From Siphonobacter aquaeclarae (GTDB taxonomy: Bacteria > Bacteroidota > Bacteroidia > Cytophagales > Spirosomataceae): 64,000 bases of DNA. This document shows positions 43,052 through 52,125 of this stretch, piece by piece. How positions within the stretch are numbered: position 1 is the stretch's first letter; each line of letters begins with the position of its first letter. The stretch is taken from contig NZ_FNGS01000003.1 in the NCBI RefSeq assembly GCF_900103285.1, positions 485,997-549,996 on the forward strand, read 5' to 3'. A model generated the notes under the pieces. The model was given only the letters and a program-made list of their open reading frames with translations, was not told where the DNA came from and did no database searches. The position numbers and the translations under genes are program-made.

Positions 43052-44628
43052 GCTTTGATATTGTCCAGGTTGTAATGCAGCCCGACGTTTTCCCGCCGGG
43101 ACATGGCCATTTTGATAACGAGGTACGAGACGTTGATCATATTCCGGAGCTCGGAGATCGGGACAGAAACCTTCGATTCCCGGTAGAGTTGCTCATGCTC
43201 CCGGTACAGCAGCTCCACGCGCTCGTATGCCCGCCGCAAACGGCGGTTGGTGCGGACGATACCTACGTAGTTGGACATGATGCTGTTCAGCTCCCGCGTC
43301 ATTTCCGTCACCAGTACCTGCTCTTCCGGATGCGTCGTGCCGGAGTCGTCCCAGTCGGGTACATTGTCCGGAATATAGGCGTCCTTGAGGTTTTCAATCG
43401 TGCCGAGGTAGGCGCGGTGCCCGAATACAACCGCTTCCAGGAGAGAGTTGGAGGCCAGGCGATTCGCCCCGTGCAGACCCGTGCAGGAGCATTCCCCGGC
43501 TGCGTAGAGGAAATGAATATTCGTCTGCCCCCATTCGTTCACCCGGATACCCCCGCAGAGGTAGTGCTGGGCAGGTACCACGGGAATCATATCCCTGCGG
43601 ACGTCTATACCAATGTCCAGGCAATGCTGGGTGATATTGGGGAAATGTTCGAGAAAACGGTCGTAATCGGCATCCCGGACATCCAGGTATACATGATCCG
43701 TCCCGTTTCGCTTCATTTCGGAGTCAATGGCGCGGGCTGTAATATCCCGCGGGGCGAGGGACAGGCGCGGATCGTAGTTTTCCATGAACGTCGATCCGTC
43801 CGCATTTTTCAGAATACCGCCGAAACCGCGTACTGCCTCCGAAATCAGGAAGGAAGGCTTCTTCCCCGGCTGGTAGAGGCTCGTCGGGTGGAACTGGATA
43901 AACTCAAGGTTATCACAGATTCCCTTGGCGCGGTAGGCCATTGCGATGCCGTCGCCGGTAGCGATGGTCGGGTTGGTCGTACTCTGGTAAATATTGCCGA
44001 TACCGCCTGTGGCGAGCATCGTGGTTTTGGCGAGGAATTTTTCCACCTGCCCGGTCCGGGTATTGAGGACATAGGCGCCGAAACAGCGGATGTCTTCCCG
44101 GTAGCGGTAAACCGTCTCGCCGAGATGGTGCTGGGTGATCAGGTCGACCGCAAAAAAATGCGTGAAAATCGAAATACTCGGGTGCCGCTGTACTTCTTCC
44201 AGCAGTGCCCGTTCGATTTCAGCGCCGGTGATGTCTTTGAAATGAAGAATCCGGTGATCGGAGTGGCCGCCTTCCCGCGCGAGGTCATACTCATTGCCGT
44301 GCCGGTCGAACCGCGTACCATAGTCAATCAGCTCCTGGATACGCTCCGGGGCTTCACGAACAACGATCTCGACGATATGCCGCTTGTTGACGCCGTCGCC
44401 GGCATCGATGGTATCGTCAATGTGTTTGTCGAAAGAATCTTCTTTGGACCATACCGCGGCAATGCCGCCCTGGGCGTATTTGGTGTTGGTTTCGTCGGCC
44501 TGGACTTTCGTAATGACGGCGATGGAAACCGGCTCCCCGTTCGACTCAAAGTGGCGGGCCAGCTTGGTCGCATAGCTCAAACCGGCAATTCCGGAGCCGA
44601 TTACGAGGAAGTCATATTGGTGCGTCAT
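43048..44628 (-). CDS. nadB: L-aspartate oxidase
   Basis: A 526-residue flavoenzyme that oxidises L-aspartate to iminoaspartate, the first step of de novo NAD synthesis. It starts MTHQYDFLVIGSGIAGLSYA (FAD-binding motif), with KYAQGGIAAVW, EGGHSDHRILHFKDITG and CTGLHGANRLASNSLLEAVV, all typical of NadB. The open frame extends to 44700, but the FAD motif fixes the start at 44628. nadA and nadC are not in the window. Confidence 0.95.
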   Translation of the reverse strand: MTHQYDFLVIGSGIAGLSYATKLARHFESNGEPVSIAVITKVQADETNTKYAQGGIAAVWSKEDSFDKHIDDTIDAGDGVNKRHIVEIVVREAPERIQELIDYGTRFDRHGNEYDLAREGGHSDHRILHFKDITGAEIERALLEEVQRHPSISIFTHFFAVDLITQHHLGETVYRYREDIRCFGAYVLNTRTGQVEKFLAKTTMLATGGIGNIYQSTTNPTIATGDGIAMAYRAKGICDNLEFIQFHPTSLYQPGKKPSFLISEAVRGFGGILKNADGSTFMENYDPRLSLAPRDITARAIDSEMKRNGTDHVYLDVRDADYDRFLEHFPNITQHCLDIGIDVRRDMIPVVPAQHYLCGGIRVNEWGQTNIHFLYAAGECSCTGLHGANRLASNSLLEAVVFGHRAYLGTIENLKDAYIPDNVPDWDDSGTTHPEEQVLVTEMTRELNSIMSNYVGIVRTNRRLRRAYERVELLYREHEQLYRESKVSVPISELRNMINVSYLVIKMAMSRRENVGLHYNLDNIKA

Positions 44629-44737
44629 GCTAATCAACATACAAGGTAGAGCAGCGAAAGTTAGAAGATTACCGGGAAAACGGAGAAAGAACCCGGGCAA
44701 TTTTGACGCGGCCGCTGCGTAATCCGTTCCCCGGAAA

Positions 44738-44774
44738 AGAAAAAGTCATTACCGGAACGGAACCGGTAATGACT
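44738..44774 (-). terminator. terminator after Gfo/Idh/MocA gene
   Basis: AGTCATTACCGG (44744-44755) and CCGGTAATGACT (44763-44774) form a perfect 12-bp stem, followed on the reverse strand by a T-rich run. Confidence 0.85.
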
Positions 44775-44798
44775 GGCAAGAGGATAAGCGGGGCTCTT

Positions 44799-46229
44799 TC
44801 AGACGGTGAGCGACCAGCCGTCGCGGTACTCCCGCTTGACGAACTGATTGGCCAGGTCGTAATTCGTGATTTTCATGTTGGCGGCATCCCAGAGCAGCTT
44901 TTTGCGGCCGTTGTAGCGTTCGGAGGAGCGCTTGGCCGTCGGGTTATCCCGGAGCATCCAGCTGCGGAGCGCGAGGTTGCCGATCAGGATACTTTCGGTA
45001 AACGGAGCAGCATACTCAAACGGCGAGCTCGTCACACCTTTGCCATGCCCGGCGATGCAGGCGTTGACCCACTGGAGGTAGTGGTCTTCGTTCGGTACCC
45101 GGGCAATCGTTTCCTTGATGTTGAGGGTTTCATTTTTCTTGAGGGGCAGCAAGCGGGGGTTGGCGCCGTAGCAATCGGCCATCAGCTTGCCCTTTGATCC
45201 GATGAACATAACACCGCCGTCGGAGTTACCGAACGACTCACCGGGAAGAAGCTCTTCCGGCAATTCCGGAAGAATACCTCCGTCGTACCAGTGGACTTTA
45301 ATATCTCCTTTTTTGTCTTTCCGGGGATAATTGAGGTGAATCGATGTCGAAAAGGGCGTCCAGTCCGGGTTATTGTCCTGCGGCCGGAGATTAAGGGCCC
45401 AGTTGCCCGCTACGCTGCATTCAACTGAATCAGGATAGTCCAGCGGCAGAATCCGGAAAATCGGATCCATGATATGGCAAGCCATATCTCCCAGTGCGCC
45501 CGTGCCATACGGCCACCATCCGCGCCAGGCAAAGGGCAGGTAAGCCGGATTATACGGAACGGATTGGGAAGGGCCGAGCCACAGGTCAAAATCCAGCTCC
45601 TGAGGGGTAGCGAAGGTCTGCTCTGTGGGCACAGCCTGTGGCCATACCGGGCGGTTGGTCCAGCATTGTACATCGTGTACTTCCCCGATGATACCGGAAT
45701 CGTAAATTTCCTTCATCCGGCGAACGCCGTTGCCGGAGCCACCCTGATTCCCCATCTGCGTGACGACCTTGTATTTTTTCGCTGCCTGCGCCAGTACGCG
45801 GGCTTCGTAGATGTCGTGCGTCAGCGGTTTCTGCGTGTAGACGTGCTTGCCGAGCTGCATGGCGGCGAGCGTCGCGACGGCGTGGGTGTTGTCGGGAGTC
45901 GAGATGGAGCAGGCGTCGATGTTCTTGTTTTCCTTCGCCAGCATTTCCCGGAAATCCTTGTAATAGGGAGCCTTCGGGAAGTTCTTGCGGGATTCAACGG
46001 CCTGCCGGTCGTCTACGTCACACAAGGCAACGATGTTGACATTCGGGCTTTTCGCGAACGAGGCCAGGTCACTCTTTCCCTTGCCTCCGACCCCGATGCC
46101 GGCAATGTTGAGCTTGTCGCTCGGCGCGACAAAGCCTTTCCCCAGTACATGCCGGGGCACGATAAAAAACGACGATGCCGCGAGTGAAGAGGTTTTGATA
46201 AAATCCCGCCGGGTGTTCTTTTCGTTCAT
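44799..46229 (-). CDS. Gfo/Idh/MocA-family oxidoreductase with Tat signal
   Basis: A 476-residue NAD(P)-dependent oxidoreductase. Residues 1-30 carry a twin-arginine signal (TRRDFIK followed by a hydrophobic stretch). The Rossmann motif GIGVGGKGKSD lies at about 45-55, the conserved CSISTPDNTHAVA and EKP-like site (YTQKPLTHD) follow, and the C-terminal domain holds WRGWWPYGTGALGDMACHIMDP. Exported members of this family act on sugars or cyclic polyols in the periplasm. The substrate is unknown. It is monocistronic, with terminators on both sides. Confidence 0.9.
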   Translation of the reverse strand: MNEKNTRRDFIKTSSLAASSFFIVPRHVLGKGFVAPSDKLNIAGIGVGGKGKSDLASFAKSPNVNIVALCDVDDRQAVESRKNFPKAPYYKDFREMLAKENKNIDACSISTPDNTHAVATLAAMQLGKHVYTQKPLTHDIYEARVLAQAAKKYKVVTQMGNQGGSGNGVRRMKEIYDSGIIGEVHDVQCWTNRPVWPQAVPTEQTFATPQELDFDLWLGPSQSVPYNPAYLPFAWRGWWPYGTGALGDMACHIMDPIFRILPLDYPDSVECSVAGNWALNLRPQDNNPDWTPFSTSIHLNYPRKDKKGDIKVHWYDGGILPELPEELLPGESFGNSDGGVMFIGSKGKLMADCYGANPRLLPLKKNETLNIKETIARVPNEDHYLQWVNACIAGHGKGVTSSPFEYAAPFTESILIGNLALRSWMLRDNPTAKRSSERYNGRKKLLWDAANMKITNYDLANQFVKREYRDGWSLTV

Positions 46230-46342
46230 GTGTTGAAACTGGTTTGCCGGCTCGGCCGGTAGGTAAGAGGTTGTGATCCGCTTCTTCGGGAAACAGACGG
46301 ATACAATACGGCAAACCGCTCCGAACGTACCGGTTTCGGAGA

Positions 46343-46378
46343 GAAAAAATTTTCGGGGTCCGACCGGGACCCCGAAAA
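46343..46378 (-). terminator. terminator after nitrilase gene
   Basis: TTTTCGGGGTCC (46350-46361) and GGACCCCGAAAA (46367-46378) form a perfect 12-bp stem. On the reverse strand it runs into a T-tract (46343-46349). Confidence 0.9.
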
Positions 46379-46407
46379 CAGAAAATCAGGCAGGTTTTAT
46401 CCTGTTT

Positions 46408-47307
46408 TTACTCGGGAAGACGCACCCGGCGAAGGGTAATGCTCTCGTCCAGAAATCCGGACAGGAGCCGTTGATTATCCTTGAAATTGAAGACATGGCC
46501 GTCTGTCCGGACATCTTCCAGTACTGAAAAATCAAGCGATTGCACCAGCCAGCCCGGTGTTTGCGGAGACTGCCGGGCCACGATGCCTTCTTCCGGCCAG
46601 TTTTTGTCGGGACTAGCATAGATAGCACTGAAGCCGTAGTTGATATCCACTGCGGGCGACCATTCCGACTGACCAATTGTCTGTGAAACAACCGTGTAGC
46701 ACTGGTTTTCAAGGGAACGCGCCCGCGCGCCGACGTGCACGCGCGTCGCTCCGCGGATGGTTTCGGTACAGCTCGGGGCCAGGAGCAGGGTTGCGCCGGC
46801 TCCTGCCAGCAGCGCCGAACCCAGCGGAAATTCGACGTCGTAGCAGATCTGAATACCGAAAGAGCCCCGGCTGCCTTCAAAAACCGTCAATACCTTCGGC
46901 GCCGACGAAATACCCCATTCCTCGTTTTCAAACCGGGTCATGAAAAACTTATCCTGGTACCCGGCCGGCCCGCCGGGGGCAAAAACCCAAACACGGTTGT
47001 AGAGTACGTTTCCTTCCAGAACGGGAAAACTTGGCGCGACAATCACCACGCGGTGTTCGCGGGCGAGGCGCTCGTAGGTCGCGCAGAAATCGGCCCGGAG
47101 CGCGTCCATTTCCCGGACCTGGCGCCGGATATCCATTCGTACCTCGTCCGCAAACAAGCTCACCAGTTCCATCGAACCATATTCCGGAAAAAGCAACAGC
47201 TGCGCGCCCTGACGTACTGCTTTACTGACCCAATCGGCGGTATGCTGCTGCCAGTCGGCGAAATGCGCGTGCCGGGTAATCGGGTATTGTGCAGAGGCGA
47301 CAATCAT
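46408..47307 (-). CDS. carbon-nitrogen hydrolase (nitrilase superfamily)
   Basis: A 299-residue C-N hydrolase with the full catalytic set: E42 (LFPEYG), K120 (YQDKFF) and C155 (QICYDVEFP). It resembles the amidase branches encoded next to acetyltransferases, and the substrate is unknown. Its start overlaps the GNAT gene by 4 bases, and it is the last gene of a three-gene unit (SnoaL-like, GNAT, nitrilase). Confidence 0.88.
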   Translation of the reverse strand: MIVASAQYPITRHAHFADWQQHTADWVSKAVRQGAQLLLFPEYGSMELVSLFADEVRMDIRRQVREMDALRADFCATYERLAREHRVVIVAPSFPVLEGNVLYNRVWVFAPGGPAGYQDKFFMTRFENEEWGISSAPKVLTVFEGSRGSFGIQICYDVEFPLGSALLAGAGATLLLAPSCTETIRGATRVHVGARARSLENQCYTVVSQTIGQSEWSPAVDINYGFSAIYASPDKNWPEEGIVARQSPQTPGWLVQSLDFSVLEDVRTDGHVFNFKDNQRLLSGFLDESITLRRVRLPE

Positions 47308-47903
47308 GCGTCGATCGGTTTAGTCCAGTACACCATTTCTTTCGGGGTTGATTCGGTTTCTCCGATGTCGGTCCAGTCGAAAAAACTCCGGAGAGCCGGC
47401 TCCGGCTGGTATCCGCGCTTGCGCCAGAATACATCGTGCGGACGGTAGTCTGCCGGTCGTGCCGGGTGGTTTTCCGTCCGGACCACAGAGCAAAAGCAGG
47501 TCATCCGGAAGGTGCCGAAGCTGCGGGCATGCGCTTCCCGCTCGTCGAAATACCGGTGCCCCAGGCCGTGCCCGCGCCATTCCGGCAGAAGCAGGCTTTC
47601 CCCGAAATAAAAAACAGAGGCGGGAGCAATACCCGCCCTGAGAAAGGGCTCGCGTACTTCTTCGGTTTCATCCTCCAGCGGAATACAGGTTGTCGCGCCG
47701 ATGAGGCGTTCTCCCGCCCGTACCCCGAAAAGAAAGGCCCGTTCAGACCGGAAATAGGTCTTCAAGTACTCTTTTTCATAGGCCATCGAGCCTTCGTAGA
47801 GGTACGGAAAAGCGCGGAAGACCTCGATCCGCAGGCGGGCGAGGTCTTTGAAAACTGACTCGATATCTTTTCCGGTCAGCCGGAAAAACGACAGGTCCTC
47901 CAT
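47304..47903 (-). CDS. GNAT-family N-acetyltransferase
   Basis: A 199-residue GNAT protein. The acetyl-CoA-binding region LLLPEWRGHGLGHRYFDERE matches motif A (R/Q-x-x-G-x-G/A). Preceding strands (FLFGVRAGERLIGATTCIPL) fit the fold. The substrate is unknown. It overlaps the nitrilase gene by 4 bases and starts 2 bases after the SnoaL-like gene ends, so the three are almost certainly one operon. Linked GNAT and C-N hydrolase genes may act on the same amine or amide. Confidence 0.86.
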   Translation of the reverse strand: MEDLSFFRLTGKDIESVFKDLARLRIEVFRAFPYLYEGSMAYEKEYLKTYFRSERAFLFGVRAGERLIGATTCIPLEDETEEVREPFLRAGIAPASVFYFGESLLLPEWRGHGLGHRYFDEREAHARSFGTFRMTCFCSVVRTENHPARPADYRPHDVFWRKRGYQPEPALRSFFDWTDIGETESTPKEMVYWTKPIDA

Positions 47904-47904
47904 G

Positions 47905-48306
47905 CTATTCGGAAACCAGTTTGATCCAGCGTTCGAGGTTGTAATACGTTGTGACGCGGGCGATTTTTCCGTCTTTTACTTCCAGGAAAGCACCGGCGGG
48001 CAGTACATAGGTCTGATTATGCGCAGGGGGCAGGCCCGGCTCGCCTTTTTTGTAAATACCGTTGACGACGAACTCAACCGCCACCCGGGTATCGGTGGGT
48101 TCGGAGAGAAAGACCATATCGGTCAGGGTCTCATCGTACGAATCGTCCATCTTGCCCAGAAACTCGCGGAAGAGCTCAAGACCTACGCGGGTATCGCCCT
48201 GGTTGGCTTCATGCCGGATTTGGGGATGAAGCAGCGAGAGCATGCCTTCCCAGTTTTTCTGGTTGAAAAATGAATAGTAGTCCTGAACAATCTGAAGTGC
48301 TGACAT
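47905..48306 (-). CDS. SnoaL-like/NTF2-fold protein, ketosteroid-isomerase-related
   Basis: A 133-residue cone-fold protein beginning MSALQIVQDYYSFFNQKNWE and ending TTYYNLERWIKLVSE. It fits the SnoaL-like polyketide-cyclase/ketosteroid isomerase-related family. Enzymatic or ligand-binding function is unknown. A much longer frame upstream in the same register runs through the neighbouring SRPBCC and kinase-like genes and is spurious. It is the first gene of the operon with GNAT and nitrilase. Confidence 0.82.
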   Translation of the reverse strand: MSALQIVQDYYSFFNQKNWEGMLSLLHPQIRHEANQGDTRVGLELFREFLGKMDDSYDETLTDMVFLSEPTDTRVAVEFVVNGIYKKGEPGLPPAHNQTYVLPAGAFLEVKDGKIARVTTYYNLERWIKLVSE

Positions 48307-48414
48307 GATCAAAAATGCGTAAATATCCGGATACTGACTCGCAGGCGGGTGTACCCCCGATGGCGAAAATAACCTTTGACCCCTTTTTCCGGTTGTATAA
48401 AAATAAAAAAGCCA

Positions 48415-48915
48415 ATGTCCCGGACCTTTTCCCTCCGAACTGTCCAGAACCTGCCGATATCCCCGGCAGAAGCCTGGGACTTCTTCAGCCGGCCCGACAA
48501 CCTTGTCCGGATTACGCCGCCGGGGATGGGTTTCAGCATCCGCAGTCATCATCACGGCGACCGGATGTACCCGGGGCAGCTTATCGAGTACACTGTCACC
48601 CCCTTTCCGGGAATGCCGTTGTACTGGATGACCGAAATCACGCATGTATCGGAGCCGTTTTATTTTGTCGACGAGCAACGCTTCGGCCCGTATGCCCTCT
48701 GGCATCACCAGCATCATTTCCGGGAGCGGGAGGGGGGCGTGGAAATGACGGATATTGTGCACTACCGGCTGCCTTTCGGCATATTCGGTGTGCTGGGCGG
48801 CTCCTTCGTCCGGAAAAAACTGGAAGCTATTTTCCGCCATCGCTACGACGTCACTACGCAACTCTTCGGCGCCTGGCCGGAGCAGTCGTGCAGTATCCGC
48901 TTTTTCCGTTCCTGA
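48415..48915 (+). CDS. SRPBCC-family ligand-binding protein
   Basis: A 166-residue START/Bet v1-like protein beginning MSRTFSLRTVQNLPISPAEA. Features are AWDFFSRPDNLVRITPPGMG at the N-terminus, a central LIEYTVTPFPGMPLYWMTEI segment and the family-typical YRLPFGIFGVLGGSFVRKKL before the C-terminal helix ending FRHRYD. This subgroup is often annotated as cyclase/dehydrase-like or cell-division-inhibitor-like without proof. It is divergent from the SnoaL-like gene. Confidence 0.83.
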   Translation: MSRTFSLRTVQNLPISPAEAWDFFSRPDNLVRITPPGMGFSIRSHHHGDRMYPGQLIEYTVTPFPGMPLYWMTEITHVSEPFYFVDEQRFGPYALWHHQHHFREREGGVEMTDIVHYRLPFGIFGVLGGSFVRKKLEAIFRHRYDVTTQLFGAWPEQSCSIRFFRS

Positions 48916-48956
48916 ACAAACAGGATCGGGAGGCGGGTCCTGCCCCGCGGAATGAC

Positions 48957-48964
48957 TACTTTTG
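48957..48964 (+). promoter_or_regulatory. -7 element before lipid-kinase-like gene
   Basis: TACTTTTG is an exact TAnnTTTG match ending 16 bases before the ATG at 48981. There is no clear -33 element. The implied leader would be very short. Confidence 0.45.
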
Positions 48965-48980
48965 CCTTCTTTTTCCTGAG

Positions 48981-49859
48981 ATGATGACTGAGACGACAGC
49001 CTGGTTTGTGGTGAACCCTGTTTCCGGGGTACTGCCGGCAGCCCGGCGAAAAGATATACTCGATTACATTCATACCCAACCCGGCGTACGGTGCCTGGAA
49101 ACCCATTCTGCCGGGCATGCGACGGAGCTTGCCAGGCAGGCCGTTTCCGAAGGTATCCGGAAGGTAATCGCCGTTGGCGGGGACGGAACCGTAAACGAAG
49201 TAGCGAAGGGACTGACCGGCAGCGATACCGCGCTGGGCATCGTCGGGATAGGTTCCGGAAACGGGCTGGCCCGGCACCTGAAGCGCTCTCTGAAGCCGTT
49301 TCAGGCAATTGATGAAGCACTGGCAGGTACCTCCTCCCGCCTCATTGATACCTGTTACCTCGATGATATTCCCTTTTTCTGTACAGCCGGTATCGGGTTC
49401 GACGCCTACGTAGCCGACGCCTTTTCCCGGCAGAAAACCAGGGGTCTTTCCACCTATGTGAAGACCACGCTGTCTTCTTTCCAAACCTACCGGCCGGGGC
49501 AATATGTCATCGAAGGCGCCGGGGAAAACCGGCAGGTAGAGGCTTTTTCGCTGACCTTCGCGAACGCCGGACAATATGGAAATGACGCGTGGATCGCACC
49601 GGAGGCCCGTCTCGACGACGGGCAGATCGACGTATCGATCCTCCGGCCGTTCCCGTTTTTCTATGCACCGGTATTGGGCGCACGCCTGTTCGGGAAGTCT
49701 ATTGCAGCGTCGCCGTACCGTGACCGGTTGAGCGGGGAAGCGTTTTGCCTTTCATCCGACCGGAACCTGCTGCTGCATTACGACGGAGAGCCGCTCCAAC
49801 TCGACCGCAAATCGGTGCGCATATCCATCCGTCCGCTCAGCCTGAGAATCATCGCCTAG
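48981..49859 (+). CDS. diacylglycerol/sphingosine kinase-like (YegS/DgkB-type) protein
   Basis: A 292-residue lipid kinase of the DAGK catalytic-domain family. The nucleotide site VGGDGTVNEVAKG (residues 65-77) and GIGSGNGLARHL (89-100) are present. The beta-sandwich C-terminal domain carries YDGEPLQLDRK. It phosphorylates a lipid, identity unknown. An in-frame ATG at 48984 is an equal start. Its stop codon overlaps the stop codon of the convergent helicase gene. Confidence 0.87.
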   Translation: MMTETTAWFVVNPVSGVLPAARRKDILDYIHTQPGVRCLETHSAGHATELARQAVSEGIRKVIAVGGDGTVNEVAKGLTGSDTALGIVGIGSGNGLARHLKRSLKPFQAIDEALAGTSSRLIDTCYLDDIPFFCTAGIGFDAYVADAFSRQKTRGLSTYVKTTLSSFQTYRPGQYVIEGAGENRQVEAFSLTFANAGQYGNDAWIAPEARLDDGQIDVSILRPFPFFYAPVLGARLFGKSIAASPYRDRLSGEAFCLSSDRNLLLHYDGEPLQLDRKSVRISIRPLSLRIIA

Positions 49860-51232
49860 CGGCGACCGCTTCGCCTGGGTCCCGAGGGTCGTCCGCCTTT
49901 TTTCGGAGGACCGCCCGCAGGTTTGCCGGTGCTTCTTCCGGCAGGTTTCCCGCCGGAGCGGCTGGTACCCGGGCGACCGGAATGCGGCCGTGCGTGTTTC
50001 TTTTCGTGAAACGCGCCTTTAAAGGTGGGATCTTCCTTTTTCCGCTGACTATCCACTTCCCGGAGCATATCCTGCCGCTCATCGAAGGGCGTATTTTCGA
50101 TTTCCACTTCGTCAGGAAGATTATCCCGGGGGATTTCCTGGCCGATCAGCTTTTCAATTTTCGCGATGTGGTACTCTTCGGCCATCGTCACGAAGGTGAT
50201 CGCCTCGCCGGTATGGAAGGCGCGGCCTGTCCGCCCGATGCGGTGCACGTAGTCTTCGTAAACCAGCGGCACGTCGAAGTTGATGACGTGTGTTACTTCC
50301 TGAATATCAATACCACGGGCGGCGACGTCTGTCGTCACCAATACCCGGATTTCGTTGTCGCGGAAGGCCTGCATGGCGTTGATCCGCGTATTCTGGCCTT
50401 TGTTGGCGTGGATAACGCGGACCTTGTCTTCCGGTACCACCTTCCGGGCGATGAACTTGTAAATGTTGTCGGCAACTTCTTTCGACCGGACAAAGACCAT
50501 GACTTTTTGCAGGGCTTCGTCCCGAAGCATGTGGCTCAGGAGGTGGATTTTGGTCTTGAGGTTGGGAACTTCGTAGATCAGTTGCGCTACGGTCTCTGCC
50601 GCCGTTGCCTGGGGCGTAACCTCAATCCGCGTCGGAAATTCCAGAAACTCGTGCGAGAGTGATTCGACCTTGGCCGGGAAGGTAGCCGAGAAGAGCAGGT
50701 TTTGCCGTTTCGTTGGAATAACCTCCAGAATGGCCCGGATCTGAGGCATGAAGCCCATATCCATCATCTTATCGGCTTCGTCGAGTACCATCACCTTCAA
50801 TTCTTTCGTGATGATTTCCCCGCGGAGGTAAAGATCCATAAACCGCCCGGGAGTACTGACAAGAATGTCTACGCCGGCGTTCAGGGCCTCGATTTGCGGC
50901 TTGGGCCCCAGGCCGCCGTAGAGGCAGAGAACCCGCAGGTCGGTGTATTTGCCGAGAGACGTCATCGCCTCGCCGATCTGCATCACCAGCTCCCGCGTGG
51001 GGGCGAGGACGAGGCAGCGCGGAGCTTTCCCTTGGGCAAACTTGATTTTATAGAGCAGGGGAAGGGCATAGGCGGCCGTTTTACCGGTGCCGGTCTGCGC
51101 GATACCGAGTACATCATGCCCGGCCAGCACCAGCGGAATAGCCTGCTGCTGGATTTCGGTGGGGGTCTGGTACCCGGCTTCTTCCACCGCATTGAGAAGC
51201 TGGCGGTTCAGCTTAAAATCTTCGAACGTCAT
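49856..51232 (-). CDS. rhlE: DEAD-box RNA helicase, RhlE-like
   Basis: A 458-residue ATP-dependent RNA helicase. Motifs in order: Q motif (TPTEIQQQAIP), I (AQTGTGKT), Ia (PTREL), GG, Ib (TPGR), II (DEAD), III (SAT), V (TTDVAARGID) and VI (HRIGRTGR). The tail after about residue 385 is basic and Gly/Pro/Arg-rich (SRSGGKPAGRSTGKPAGG), probably binding RNA. It likely acts in ribosome assembly or RNA turnover. The start at 51232 (MTFEDFKLNRQLL) fits the family better than the in-frame codon at 51250. Confidence 0.93.
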   Translation of the reverse strand: MTFEDFKLNRQLLNAVEEAGYQTPTEIQQQAIPLVLAGHDVLGIAQTGTGKTAAYALPLLYKIKFAQGKAPRCLVLAPTRELVMQIGEAMTSLGKYTDLRVLCLYGGLGPKPQIEALNAGVDILVSTPGRFMDLYLRGEIITKELKVMVLDEADKMMDMGFMPQIRAILEVIPTKRQNLLFSATFPAKVESLSHEFLEFPTRIEVTPQATAAETVAQLIYEVPNLKTKIHLLSHMLRDEALQKVMVFVRSKEVADNIYKFIARKVVPEDKVRVIHANKGQNTRINAMQAFRDNEIRVLVTTDVAARGIDIQEVTHVINFDVPLVYEDYVHRIGRTGRAFHTGEAITFVTMAEEYHIAKIEKLIGQEIPRDNLPDEVEIENTPFDERQDMLREVDSQRKKEDPTFKGAFHEKKHARPHSGRPGTSRSGGKPAGRSTGKPAGGPPKKGGRPSGPRRSGRR

Positions 51233-51472
51233 ACGTTTTGTCGGAAACAACGCTGCGAAGTTCGGAAAAACCGTTGAGAGACAGGTATAAACGAGGGGAA
51301 ATGACCGGCTGCTCGAACAGGAAATGCGTTGTCTTTCGGGAGGATTACTTTGCCGTACGGCGTTGGGCCCTCTGACTCAGTGCTATGCGTGCGGCAGAAT
51401 CCGGAAAAACGAAAGTCGCAAAACCGAGCTCGTTCGAGAAGAAAAGTTGTACTTTAGTGAAACTTTACGGCT

Positions 51473-51835
51473 ATTGATTGTTTTTGTGGAAGAGAAAGAC
51501 AAAAACGTGCAGTCCTTTTTTACAAGGAGTATTTTCAGGAATTCTTTTCGAAACAGCGCCCCAAAGTTCAGGACAAGATTATCTGGACGCTAACGCTTCT
51601 GGAAGAGCTTTCCGTTATTCCGGAGACCTACCTGAAACATATTGAGAATACGGATGGATTGTACGAGCTGAGAATTCAGCAAGGCAATGACATTTTTCGA
51701 ATTTTCTGTTTTTTCGACGAGGGGCGGCTGGTTATCCTGGTGAACGGTTTCCAAAAGAAGACACAAAAAACGCCTCGAAAAGAGATCGAAAAGGCTTTAA
51801 AGCTCAAGGAAGAATATGAAAGCGAAAGAAAATAA
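51473..51835 (+). pseudogene. HigB/RelE-type toxin with disrupted or non-standard start
   Basis: The frame ending at TAA 51833-51835 encodes a clear RelE/HigB-like toxin body: ERQKRAVLFYKEYFQEFF, then KIIWTLTLLEELSVIPETYL, KHIENTDGLYELRIQQGNDI, FRIFCFFDEGRLVILVNGFQ and KKTQKTPRKEIEKALKLKEE. No ATG, GTG or TTG exists between the upstream stop (TGA at 51458) and this body. The nearest candidate is ATT at 51473. A GTG at 51486 lies in another frame (VEEKDKN) and would join the toxin frame if one A were added to the run of five A residues at 51501-51505. It is therefore a frameshifted gene, a frameshifting gene or one with an ATT start. Its end overlaps the antitoxin gene by 20 bases. Confidence 0.7.
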
Positions 51836-52121
51836 TCTCACAACGCTCGACCAGTTCAAAGACAGGAACTATGGAAAAAGAGGAACCGCAAAGCGCGAGG
51901 CGTTGGAAGAAGGATACGAACCCTTCAAAATAGGGGCTCTGCTTCATGACGCCCGCCTCGAAAAAGGACTTACTCAGCAGGAACTGGCCGAAAAAACCGG
52001 CACGACGAAATCCTATATTTCGAAAATCGAAAACAATGTCAAGGAAGTTCGCCTCTCGACGCTTCAAAAAATTGTCGAAATAGGATTGGGGGGTGAATTA
52101 CAGGTCGCTATTAAATTGTAG
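51816..52121 (+). CDS. XRE-family antitoxin, HigA-like
   Basis: A 101-residue protein with a Cro/CI-type helix-turn-helix at about residues 40-92 (IGALLHDARLEKGLTQQELA, EKTGTTKSYISKIEN). In HigBA systems this protein binds the toxin and represses the operon. It follows the toxin gene and overlaps it by 20 bases, the typical toxin-first HigBA order. It ends immediately before a word-based hairpin that probably terminates the operon. Confidence 0.88.
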   Translation: MKAKENNLTTLDQFKDRNYGKRGTAKREALEEGYEPFKIGALLHDARLEKGLTQQELAEKTGTTKSYISKIENNVKEVRLSTLQKIVEIGLGGELQVAIKL

Positions 52122-52125
52122 GTTG

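Noticed and set aside
43075-44649. 524-residue forward frame opposite nadB
   Set aside because: Complementary shadow; the nadB strand shows FAD and active-site motifs.
47905-49320. 471-residue reverse frame extending the SnoaL-like gene upstream
   Set aside because: Only the last 133 residues form a coherent domain. The rest is antisense to the SRPBCC and lipid-kinase-like genes.
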